Below the pieces are notes generated by a model that was not told the origin of the DNA, did not search any database, and saw only the letters and a list, made by a program, of their open reading frames with translations. From Anaerolineae bacterium (GTDB lineage: Bacteria; Chloroflexota; Anaerolineae; JAADDB01): a stretch of DNA of 7,756 nt. The position numbers were made by a program, and so were the translations under genes. The stretch covers positions 1 to 7,756 of the forward strand of contig WFQT01000308.1 in NCBI GenBank assembly GCA_015486895.1, given 5' to 3'. Position 1 is the first letter of the stretch, and every line of letters starts with the position of its first letter. This document shows positions 1 through 5,758 of the stretch, in pieces.

Positions 1-186
1 ACGGTAGATTGTCATTATGAAAGACCCTCGTGACGTTAACGGTGCTATAACCGAAGGCCAATAGTATGCATCTTCGCAATTTGGCAGTAAAGTTGTTTTT
101 AAGGGAGCTATCCCGTAATTTTCGAATACAAAATTATTCGTCCAGGAAGAAACAGGCGTGTTTCTTGGTAGTCGTCATGAGCCGAC

Positions 187-216
187 GGCCTGCCTGTGCG
201 GGCACGCAGACAGGCC
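187..216. repeat. GC-rich hairpin, CCTGCCTG-type intergenic element
   Basis: GGCCTG at 187-192 pairs with CAGGCC at 211-216. Inside this, GTGC (196-199) pairs with GCAC (202-205), with a small mismatch and bulge between the two stems. The result is a compact, strong hairpin in otherwise AT-rich sequence. Similar CCTGCCTG/CAGACAGG palindromes are dispersed in many environmental bacterial genomes. Assigning this one to such a family is from memory, and only one copy is in the window. No T-run follows on either strand, so it is not a standard terminator. Confidence 0.55.
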
Positions 217-250
217 TGCTACAGCGGATGGGAATTTATAGGCATGATTC

Positions 251-265
251 ATTTCGAATCGAAAT
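251..265. repeat. Perfect 15-base AT-rich palindrome
   Basis: ATTTCGA (251-257) and TCGAAAT (259-265) are perfect reverse complements around a single A at 258. This symmetry could suit a dimeric DNA-binding protein, but there is no promoter or gene start next to it, so a role as an operator is unsupported. It could also be a chance palindrome. Confidence 0.35.
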
Positions 266-292
266 AACCTTGACAAATAGGGCCAGAAAGAA

Positions 293-371
293 GGCCACAG
301 AGTAACACGGAAAGGCACAGAAAAAGCTAAAGACAAAAATTTTCCGTGTAATTCTATGTCATTTCGTGGCC
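293..371. repeat. Imperfect inverted-repeat element (CCACAGAG/CACGGAAA type)
   Basis: The outer arms GGCCAC (293-298) and GTGGCC (366-371) are perfect complements. The inner arms ACACGGAAA (305-313) and TTTCCGTGT (341-349) are a perfect 9-base match. The right arm is longer than the left, so the full structure has an asymmetric bulge. The left arm has the short-period rhythm of CACAGAG / ACACGG / CACAG units seen in dispersed palindromic elements of many bacterial genomes. It lies about 85 bases beyond the stop of the minus-strand protease gene. No coding capacity or transposase is associated with it. Confidence 0.55.
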
Positions 372-456
372 TAATCAGCCGCAATGTCTCAGTAAATTTG
401 TCAAGATGGGAAATAGCTCTCTTGAATCATGACTGAACTTTCTATCTCACCTCTAT

Positions 457-2259
457 TTAGCGTGTAACGGTAGGTAAGAAAGAAGTGGGGGTAACAACCT
501 GGCCATTCACCGCTACGGGACCAACGACTACTTGGCTTTCCCCCTCATTCACAACCAACCGGTACCAAAGTGACGGTTCCGCCGGCGGTTTTCTATCTAA
601 AACAGTGTATTGGTCTGTCATAAGGGGCTCCAGGCGAGTAACAACTTGCCACGGCCCTGTAGCCCGGTCAGACCGTTCTAACGTGTAGCCTTCAATAAAC
701 GCATCGTCTATAGCCGACCAACTCACCTGTACGCCATTGCTATCGGCATAAGCCTGGAATGCCAATACTATGACATTAGTAGGGGCAATGAGCCCAAAGT
801 CCACGCCGGTAACATCCTCGCCGTTGCCAACGATGATGTCTGTGGGGTGTGGTGTTGTCACGTAAAGCCCGGCCGGTGCCTCAGCATCCAGTTGGTAATT
901 ACCTGCAGTCACGTTGTCAAAGTGGTAGGTGCCATCTGCGGTGCTGGTGGTAGTGTCCACGACCTGCCCTTCAGCGTTTAGCAGGTGCAGCGTGACATCG
1001 GGGACGGGGCTGTTCTCATTGGCGTCCCGCTGTCCATTACCGTTGGGATCGCTGTAAGTGAAACCATTGATACTACCGAGGGAGGCGCCGGCACCGGCGG
1101 CTAGCGCCCGCCCACCATCCACGCGCCCATAACCGAAATAAGGATCCCAACCTGGATCGCCGAGGTCATCAGCAGTGGAAGTGAGCAACTGGCGCACATC
1201 TGCATTGGTGCGGCTGCCATCTTGGCTAAAAAGTAGCCCCGCTATCCCGGATACCTGTGGGGCTGCCATAGAAGTGCCGCTCTTATAACCATAACTGTTG
1301 CCGGCATCGGCAGTCCAGAGGGTGCTGTAAATGGCCACTCCCGGCGCAGCTACATCTATGAAGTTGCCGTAGTTAGAAAGGCTCCAGTGAGCATCATGGT
1401 AATCAGTAGCCGCTACCGCAACTGTCTCCGTATAGGCCGCTGGGTAGAAGAGCTCATTGGAGCCATCGTTCCCGGCGGCGGCTACCACCAGTGCGCCTTT
1501 TTCTGTAGCGTAACGGACCGCATCATGAACTGCTTGCGAGTCGCTGGTGCCACCTAAGCTTAAGTTGATCACCTTAGCGCCATGGTCCGCAGCGTAGGTA
1601 ATGCCGGCCGCAACATCGCTCCACAATCCTGTGTTGTAGTTGTTGAGAACTTTTACCGGCAGTATCTTGCAGTTGCCACAAATGCCGGCCATGCCAATGC
1701 CATTGTTTAGGCCGGCGGCCGCAATGCCTGCTACATGGGTACCGTGGCCTTGGTCGTCGCTGGGATCGTTGTCATTGTTGACAAAGTCGTATCCCGGCAA
1801 GACCCGCCCGGCAAATTCCGGGTGGTCCAGCGAAACGCCGCTGTCTACAACAGCAATAATGACATTGCCCGAGCCGGTAGTATAGTTCCAGGCAGTCTCC
1901 ATATTCATGGTTTGGGGTGCATATTGTCGTGTGCTGTAATCGGGATCGTTGGGGACAAATGTGCCCTTCATAATACCGTCCCGTTCTACGTAGAGGACGT
2001 CCGGCCGGGAAGCGAGGGCGTTTATGACCTCATCAACTTTGTTGGCAGGCACCTGGAGATTAACAAGGTGCAACGGACGGATGACCCGACGAACCCGCAC
2101 TGTTCCCTCAAAGGCGGTGAATTGCTGTCTAGGCTGTCCGCCGTTGGTAAAGCGCACGAGGATGTTGATGTTGCTTTCATCTTGTTGTGCTGCAATGCCC
2201 AGCGGGAAAGCTAATACAAGGAGTATGATAAGCAAAAACGTCAAGCTGCGTCGGGTCAT
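457..2259 (-). CDS. Secreted subtilisin-like serine protease (S8 family, thermitase type)
   Basis: This 600-residue secreted endopeptidase would hydrolyse proteins outside the cytoplasm. Residues 1-24 form a signal peptide: TRR, a long hydrophobic core, then a likely cut after IAA. Residues 30-97 resemble an inhibitor I9-type propeptide. The catalytic domain (about 105-390) has Asp139 in VVDSG, His172 in HGTHVAG, oxyanion Asn264 in AAGN, and Ser330 in GTSMAAP, so the triad is intact. C194 and C197 form a CxxC that could be a disulfide. Residues 395-491 resemble an SdrD B-like domain with a DPNGNGQRD calcium-loop-like motif. Residues 495-584 look like a fibronectin type III-like fold, and the protein ends in a short tail with FLP. 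The ATG at 2259 is preceded by a near-perfect Shine-Dalgarno sequence. The gene stands alone and is divergent from the ligase gene. Family assignment is secure; substrate and cell attachment are inferred. Confidence 0.96.
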   Translation of the reverse strand: MTRRSLTFLLIILLVLAFPLGIAAQQDESNINILVRFTNGGQPRQQFTAFEGTVRVRRVIRPLHLVNLQVPANKVDEVINALASRPDVLYVERDGIMKGTFVPNDPDYSTRQYAPQTMNMETAWNYTTGSGNVIIAVVDSGVSLDHPEFAGRVLPGYDFVNNDNDPSDDQGHGTHVAGIAAAGLNNGIGMAGICGNCKILPVKVLNNYNTGLWSDVAAGITYAADHGAKVINLSLGGTSDSQAVHDAVRYATEKGALVVAAAGNDGSNELFYPAAYTETVAVAATDYHDAHWSLSNYGNFIDVAAPGVAIYSTLWTADAGNSYGYKSGTSMAAPQVSGIAGLLFSQDGSRTNADVRQLLTSTADDLGDPGWDPYFGYGRVDGGRALAAGAGASLGSINGFTYSDPNGNGQRDANENSPVPDVTLHLLNAEGQVVDTTTSTADGTYHFDNVTAGNYQLDAEAPAGLYVTTPHPTDIIVGNGEDVTGVDFGLIAPTNVIVLAFQAYADSNGVQVSWSAIDDAFIEGYTLERSDRATGPWQVVTRLEPLMTDQYTVLDRKPPAEPSLWYRLVVNEGESQVVVGPVAVNGQVVTPTSFLPTVTR

Positions 2260-2262
2260 TTC

Positions 2263-2271
2263 TTCCTCCTT
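2263..2271 (-). promoter_or_regulatory. Ribosome binding site of the S8 protease
   Basis: Read on the minus strand, AAGGAGGAA ends three bases before the ATG, so its GGAGG core lies about five bases from the start codon. This fixes the start at 2259 and fits the signal peptide that begins there. I could not identify a convincing -35/-10 pair upstream on the minus strand. Confidence 0.8.
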
Positions 2272-2500
2272 GTCAATCTTTCTATATTTATCATAGGAGG
2301 TGAATGCCTCAATGCATATAGGACAAAGGAGTAATTCAGTTGCAAATGTTCAGGATGTTTCTCTATTCTACGGTTGGCTGTAGCTGATTGCCACAGAGAT
2401 GGTTGGCGATGAAACGATCAGAAATAGGTTACATGTGACTTCACTCCCCAGTACCAGCAATTCCAAGCTTTTGTAAATTTCCGAATTGTTGTTAAGAGAC

Positions 2501-2543
2501 TTTGTGGCTCCGCGTCTTCGCGACTCCGCGTTGAGTTTTTTGG
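2501..2543. repeat. CTCCGCG-type degenerate intergenic repeat arm
   Basis: CTCCGCG occurs at 2508-2514 and again at 2524-2530, separated by a CGCG-containing spacer and followed by a T-run. Read in reverse this is the CGCGGAG / CGCGAAG / CGCGGAG rhythm of dispersed short-period elements known from many bacterial genomes. A possible partner arm, GCCACAGAGA at about 2390-2399, is roughly 100 bases upstream, but pairing is poor. It looks like one arm of a degraded palindromic element. Confidence 0.45.
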
Positions 2544-2641
2544 TTCTGCCTTGGCCAGGTTAGGCAAGAGACTGTGCAAGCAGGTGCGAATCGCGTCCTC
2601 GGTGGGGCCTGGGGCTACGTCGTCGCCAACCTGCCCTGCAG

Positions 2642-2706
2642 TCTGTGGCTATTTTCAGGGCAGATACGAAAATTGCACTGAAAATCAGTGCAATCAGTGC
2701 GATCTG
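2642..2706. repeat. Palindromic intergenic element with perfect 10-bp stem
   Basis: ATTGCACTGA (2672-2681) and TCAGTGCAAT (2685-2694) are perfect complements around a 3-base AAA loop. CAGAT (2661-2665) and ATCTG (2702-2706) add an outer stem. The right side carries a 9-base tandem, ATCAGTGCA then ATCAGTGCG (2684-2701). The words ATTGCACTGA and TCTGTGGCTA (2642-2651) also occur exactly in the element at 5629-5693, showing that the two are related repeats. No T-run follows, so it is not an intrinsic terminator. Confidence 0.65.
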
Positions 2707-2808
2707 GGGTTGAACTATAAGATGGATTTCCGCCAGCCTATAGTCATCGTAAATGATCCAACCTGAGGTACTCTCAGGCTCGGAATTGTTGGCCCGGTAT
2801 ATTTTTCA

Positions 2809-2837
2809 TTGACATGATAAGCATCTTCGTTTATAAT
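2809..2837 (+). promoter_or_regulatory. Perfect consensus sigma-70 promoter
   Basis: TTGACA (2809-2814), a 17-base spacer (2815-2831) and TATAAT (2832-2837) match the housekeeping sigma consensus at all twelve positions with ideal spacing. Transcription would start near 2843-2845. The first substantial gene downstream is the acyl-CoA ligase at 3236, giving a leader of about 390 bases. The match is direct sequence evidence. Activity in the host, and whether the transcript reaches the ligase gene, are inferred. Confidence 0.8.
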
Positions 2838-2843
2838 GGAATA

Positions 2844-3235
2844 AGAGTTGAAGTAGCTGGGCAATGGTGTCAGGCACAGAACAGCATCATTGATAGATGA
2901 GGCGAACGATGATGAATGTCCTCTCTACAAAACGGGTTTATCCTGGAAGCTGGCCTCGGGAGATCCAGCGTGCCCTCAACAATGGTGCGTTGTGCCTCAT
3001 TGTGCGCCACTATTTGCTTACATTGTATCACCTCCATTTACAACTAGGCCGTTCGGGACCGGTAAAATTGCTATTGCCGGTCTGCTGGTTTATTGATAGC
3101 GTCATTTGCTGCCCATTTGCAGAAGAAACCATTATTTTAGAACGGTCCCGCGATTCCCCCAACTTTTCCGGTATCAATCACTATAGCTACTGGCCTTATT
3201 GCATCGTCTGAGATAACTGGAAGGAGAAAGAAGTC
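2844..3235 (+). other. Long structured leader or unassigned transcript upstream of the acyl-CoA ligase gene
   Basis: This stretch lies between the consensus promoter and the ligase start. It contains two overlapping frames, a 104-codon one from ATG 2897 to 3211 and a 68-codon one from TTG 2890 to 3096. Neither has a Shine-Dalgarno sequence or a recognisable family, and both are rich in Cys, Trp and His, so I do not call them genes. Possible stems are GCTGG (2950-2954) with CCAGC (2965-2969); ACAATG (2990-2995) with CATTGT (2998-3003 region); and GACCGGTAA (3057-3065) with TTGCCGGTC (3074-3082). CGGGACCG (3054-3061) can alternatively pair with CGGTCCCG (3143-3150). I recognise no known riboswitch, SRP RNA, RNase P RNA or tmRNA core. 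Confidence 0.45.
3221..3226 (+). promoter_or_regulatory. Ribosome binding site of the acyl-CoA ligase
   Basis: AAGGAG ends nine bases before ATG 3236, within the usual range, and supports that start. The upstream in-frame sequence offers no better candidate. Confidence 0.8.
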
Positions 3236-4975
3236 ATGAACAAGACATGGTTCGCTTACTACGAAGAGGGAGTACCTACTCATATTGATTACCCGGACAT
3301 CCCTCTATACGATATGTTGGATCAATCCGCAGAGGAATACCCAGATAATACTGCGGTGGAAATGGTTCTCCGCTACCTGCCGTTGGGCATCAAGATTGCC
3401 AGCAAGATGACCTACCGGGAGCTGAAGGTGTTAACGGATCGCTTCGCTGGCAATTTGCACAACATAGGCGTACGGCCGGGGGATCGAGTTGCCATCATGC
3501 TGCCTAACTCGCCTCAATACGTCATTGCCTTTTACGGTATCCTTAAAGCCGGCGCCATTGTAGTCAATACTAATCCCACCTACACCGCACGAGAATTGCA
3601 ACACCAATTCCACGATGCCGGTGCCGAAACGGTCATTATGCTCAGCCCATTCTATCAACGACTCCAGGAAGTGCGAGAACATACAGAGGTCAAGCGAGTT
3701 ATTATTGCCGATGTCTCGGACACGCTTTCTTTCCCCTGGAAGTCGTTGACGGAGAAAACGCTGAGCAAAGAAGGGTTAATGGTGCCGATCGAACCGGAGC
3801 CGTCGCTCTTCTCCTGGAATAAATTCTTAGAACAGCCAGCTCCCCGGCCCGACGTGCAGGTCAGTGGGGACGATATTGCTCTCTTTCAATATACTGGTGG
3901 CACAACTGGCGTGCCTAAAGCTGCACAACTATCCCATCTGAACTTAGTTGCCAACACCATGCAAGTTGCAGCCTGGCTGACGACATTGGAAAGAGGTAAA
4001 GAGCGGGTTATGGGAGCTTTGCCATTCTTTCACGTTTACGGCATGACCGTGGCCATGAGCCTTGCTATCTATACGGGCGGTCACTTGGTTGTGGTGCCCA
4101 ATCCTCGTCCTATCGAGAACGTCATGAATATCATCCAGCGAGAAAAGTGCACTATCTTCCCCGGTGTTCCCGCCATGTATATCGGCGTCATCAACCATCC
4201 TGATGTCGAACAATACGATCTGCACAGCATCAAAGCGTGCATCAGCGGAGCGGCACCATTACCAGTAGAAGTGCAAACGAGCTTTGAGGAAATTACCCAC
4301 GGCCGCTTAGTGGAGGGATACGGTTTGACGGAAGCAGCGCCTGTCACTCACTGCAACCCAATCTACGGTACTCGCAAAGCTGGTTCCATCGGCGTACCTT
4401 TCCCGGACGTTGATGCGCAAATTGTGGACTTGGAGACTGACGAAGTCCTGCCAGTCGGCCAACCAGGAGAACTTTGTCTGCGTGGCCCCCAGGTGATGAA
4501 AGGGTATTGGCGCATGCCGGAAGAAACGGCCCAGGTGCTGAACGAGGAAGGCTGGCTGCACACTGGTGACATCGCCCGTATGGACGAAGATGGTTTCTTC
4601 TACATCGTCGACCGCAAGAAAGACTTGATTATTGCCAGCGGCTACAACATCGTACCCAGGGAGGTCGAAGAAGTCCTCTACATGTACCCCAAGGTGCAAG
4701 AAGCAGTCGTCGCCGGCGTCCCTGACCCCTATCGAGGCGAAACGGTCAAGGCTTACATTGTCCTCAAAGAGGGCGAAGAGGCCACTGCTGATGAGATTAT
4801 TGCCTTCTGTCGCCAAAACCTGGCCCCGTATAAAGTGCCCAAGCTGGTGGAATTCCGTAGCGAGCTCCCTAAGAGCTTAGTGGGCAAGTTCCTGCGCCGG
4901 GTGCTTGTGGAGGAGGAAAAAGCGAAGCTGGCAGCGCAAAAAGATGCTGAGGCAACAGGGGAACAAGAGTCCTGA
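3236..4975 (+). CDS. fadD: Long-chain fatty acid--CoA ligase (AMP-binding family)
   Basis: This 579-residue cytoplasmic or membrane-associated enzyme activates a fatty acid with ATP to an acyl-adenylate and then transfers it to coenzyme A, feeding beta-oxidation or lipid synthesis. The phosphate-binding motif YTGGTTGVPK is at 219-228 and PFFHVYG at 263-269. EGYGLTE is at 360-366, HTGD at 442-445 with Asp445 expected to bind the AMP ribose, and VDRKKDLIIASGYN at 458-471. The C-terminal catalytic Lys551 is in LVGKFLRR, so every key motif is present. Length is normal for FadD-type ligases, and the charged tail after 565 is low in complexity. Exact chain-length preference cannot be read from sequence, and a medium-chain substrate is possible. 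It is probably transcribed from the promoter at 2809-2837. No clear terminator follows. Confidence 0.95.
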   Translation: MNKTWFAYYEEGVPTHIDYPDIPLYDMLDQSAEEYPDNTAVEMVLRYLPLGIKIASKMTYRELKVLTDRFAGNLHNIGVRPGDRVAIMLPNSPQYVIAFYGILKAGAIVVNTNPTYTARELQHQFHDAGAETVIMLSPFYQRLQEVREHTEVKRVIIADVSDTLSFPWKSLTEKTLSKEGLMVPIEPEPSLFSWNKFLEQPAPRPDVQVSGDDIALFQYTGGTTGVPKAAQLSHLNLVANTMQVAAWLTTLERGKERVMGALPFFHVYGMTVAMSLAIYTGGHLVVVPNPRPIENVMNIIQREKCTIFPGVPAMYIGVINHPDVEQYDLHSIKACISGAAPLPVEVQTSFEEITHGRLVEGYGLTEAAPVTHCNPIYGTRKAGSIGVPFPDVDAQIVDLETDEVLPVGQPGELCLRGPQVMKGYWRMPEETAQVLNEEGWLHTGDIARMDEDGFFYIVDRKKDLIIASGYNIVPREVEEVLYMYPKVQEAVVAGVPDPYRGETVKAYIVLKEGEEATADEIIAFCRQNLAPYKVPKLVEFRSELPKSLVGKFLRRVLVEEEKAKLAAQKDAEATGEQES

Positions 4976-5054
4976 GCCCAAAAATTTACCTTGTCCAAGC
5001 AATACGCTCAGGAGCTGATGCCAGAATGCAATGGTGAACCATAGCCAGCAGATT

Positions 5055-5083
5055 TTGGTTCCTTGGGAAGGACATGCTATACT
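5055..5083 (+). promoter_or_regulatory. Extended -10 promoter of rplS
   Basis: TATACT (5078-5083) is preceded by TG at 5075-5076, giving an extended -10 element, and a weak -35 TTGGTT (5055-5060) sits at 17-base spacing. A transcript would begin near 5090, some 35 bases before the L19 start. The -35 matches consensus at only three positions, which an extended -10 can offset. Confidence 0.55.
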
Positions 5084-5124
5084 TCTCGCCTGTTTGATTT
5101 TCGGTAGAGAGGATGGTACCAACC

Positions 5125-5493
5125 ATGGTAAACTTGTTATTAGCTCTTGAGCGACCTGAGCCTAATCCTAATATACCAGCTTTGGAAACTGGCGACACCG
5201 TCCGGGTGTACTTCCGCATCGTGGAGGGGAAAAATGAACGCGTCCAGCCCTTCCAGGGTGTGATTATTCGCATCCGGCGTGGTGGTGTGAATAGCTCCTT
5301 CACCGTCCGCCGCATTGCTTCTAACGGTATTGGGGTGGAGCGCACATTTCCCTTTCATTCCCCACGGGTGGAAAAAGTAGACGTCCTACGCAAAGCAAAA
5401 GTACGCCGCAGTCGCCTTTACTACTTGCGTGGTCGGCAAGGCAAGGCAGCCCGCCTGAAAGAACGTCGCCTGAACAAAAGGCAGGGTGAATAA
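5125..5493 (+). CDS. rplS: 50S ribosomal protein L19
   Basis: L19 is a large-subunit protein located near the interface with the small subunit. The 122-residue product has the whole family pattern: GDTVRV at 23-28, a VEG..ERVQPFQGVII core at 33-48, RRGG at 51-54, FTVRRI at 59-64, GVERTFPFHSPRVEKV at 70-85, and the signature KVRRSRLYYLR at 92-102. The start was chosen at ATG 5125 because MVNLLLALE matches the usual L19 N-terminus, and AGAGAGG (5106-5112) would be 12 bases away. The alternative ATG at 5113 adds four residues, but that same Shine-Dalgarno sequence would abut it directly. The gene appears monocistronic, with its own promoter upstream and a terminator at 5759-5790 before the next genes. 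Confidence 0.97.
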   Translation: MVNLLLALERPEPNPNIPALETGDTVRVYFRIVEGKNERVQPFQGVIIRIRRGGVNSSFTVRRIASNGIGVERTFPFHSPRVEKVDVLRKAKVRRSRLYYLRGRQGKAARLKERRLNKRQGE

Positions 5494-5628
5494 TTGGAGT
5501 CTGGTGGAAGTCCTTTTTTGTTTAACAAGGCAATTCCGATCCTAGATTGCCCAGATTTTTGGTCTGATTTCCCGTAGAATTCTATTACCTTACCAGTGAA
5601 ATTCTTGTACATGGTGCAAGAAAATGAA

Positions 5629-5693
5629 CCACAGATTCACACATATTGCACTGATTTCCCTTTTTCTATCTGTGTAACCCGGGTAATCTGTGG
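5629..5693. repeat. 65-base inverted-repeat element (CCACAGATT type)
   Basis: CCACAGATT (5629-5637) and AATCTGTGG (5685-5693) are perfect 9-base terminal inverted repeats. A second stem of ACACA (5639-5643) with TGTGT (5671-5675) is possible. The left arm contains ATTGCACTGA (5645-5654), and the right end runs into TCTGTGGCTA (5687-5696). Both 10-base words occur exactly in the element around 2642-2706. CCACAGATT...AATCTGTGG palindromes are a dispersed non-coding repeat type in many environmental bacteria, by recollection. No transposase or target-site duplication was identified. Confidence 0.7.
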
Positions 5694-5758
5694 CTAAAAC
5701 CAAAAATGCCATTGCTCAGTAACGCTTTTTAGTCTGCATTTAAGTGGAAAGGAGGGAG

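Larger units (their letters stand above)
1..456. other. Non-coding stretch at left edge with hairpin elements
   Basis: No convincing gene is visible here. The open frames present are short, lack a Shine-Dalgarno sequence and translate to peptides of no recognisable family. No frame runs open from the left edge for any distance, so no partial gene enters the window. The stretch holds a hairpin at 187-216, a 15-base palindrome at 251-265, an imperfect long inverted repeat at 293-371, and a weak stem of CGAATA (123-128) with TATTCG (135-140). It is downstream of the protease gene, which ends at 457 on the minus strand. I saw no strong hairpin followed by a T-run (read on the minus strand) that would terminate that gene. 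Confidence 0.7.
2260..2808. other. Divergent intergenic region, protease-proximal part
   Basis: No gene of recognisable family is present. The longest plus-strand frame, 2551-2766 (71 codons, beginning ATG GCC at 2551 after a T-rich run), has no Shine-Dalgarno sequence and is cysteine-rich and repeat-derived in part. The stretch holds the protease 5' region, a 23-codon plus-strand mini-ORF with a strong Shine-Dalgarno sequence (2295-2383), a CTCCGCG-type repeat arm (2501-2543) and a hairpin (2661-2706). Confidence 0.65.

Noticed and set aside
66..384. Short frames on both strands in the left gap
   Set aside because: No Shine-Dalgarno sequence, no family resemblance, and they run across the palindromic elements, whose symmetry keeps frames open by chance.
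401..425. TCAAGA/TCTTGA stem as a terminator for the protease
   Set aside because: Six AT-rich pairs around a 13-base loop with no T-run in the minus-strand direction.
1735..2296. Plus-strand frames of 81-159 codons opposite the protease gene
   Set aside because: They are antisense to a complete, motif-verified S8 protease and show no family features.
2272..2346. Minus-strand promoter for the protease (TTGCAA with TATATG, or TATGAT alone)
   Set aside because: Spacing is 19 bases for the first pair, and no fitting -35 exists for the second; too weak to call.
2551..2766. 71-codon plus-strand frame in the divergent gap
   Set aside because: No ribosome binding site, cysteine-rich composition, and its last third lies over the repeat element at 2642-2706.
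3138..3160. T-box-like GGTCCCGCG sequence in the fadD leader
   Set aside because: It resembles the T-box core GGTACCGCG by one mismatch only. There is no full antiterminator consensus, no following terminator with a T-run and no recognisable Stem I, and a fatty-acid ligase is not a known T-box target.
3205..3220. CTGAGA as in a thiamine pyrophosphate riboswitch
   Set aside because: Only the six-base word is present; the rest of the conserved core is absent.
4307..4816. 169-codon minus-strand frame opposite fadD
   Set aside because: It overlaps the conserved C-terminal half of the ligase and has no recognisable domain; an antisense shadow.
5496..5523. Intrinsic terminator immediately after rplS
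   Set aside because: The T-run is good, but the stem has only about three or four pairs, so I mention it as possible partial termination rather than call it.
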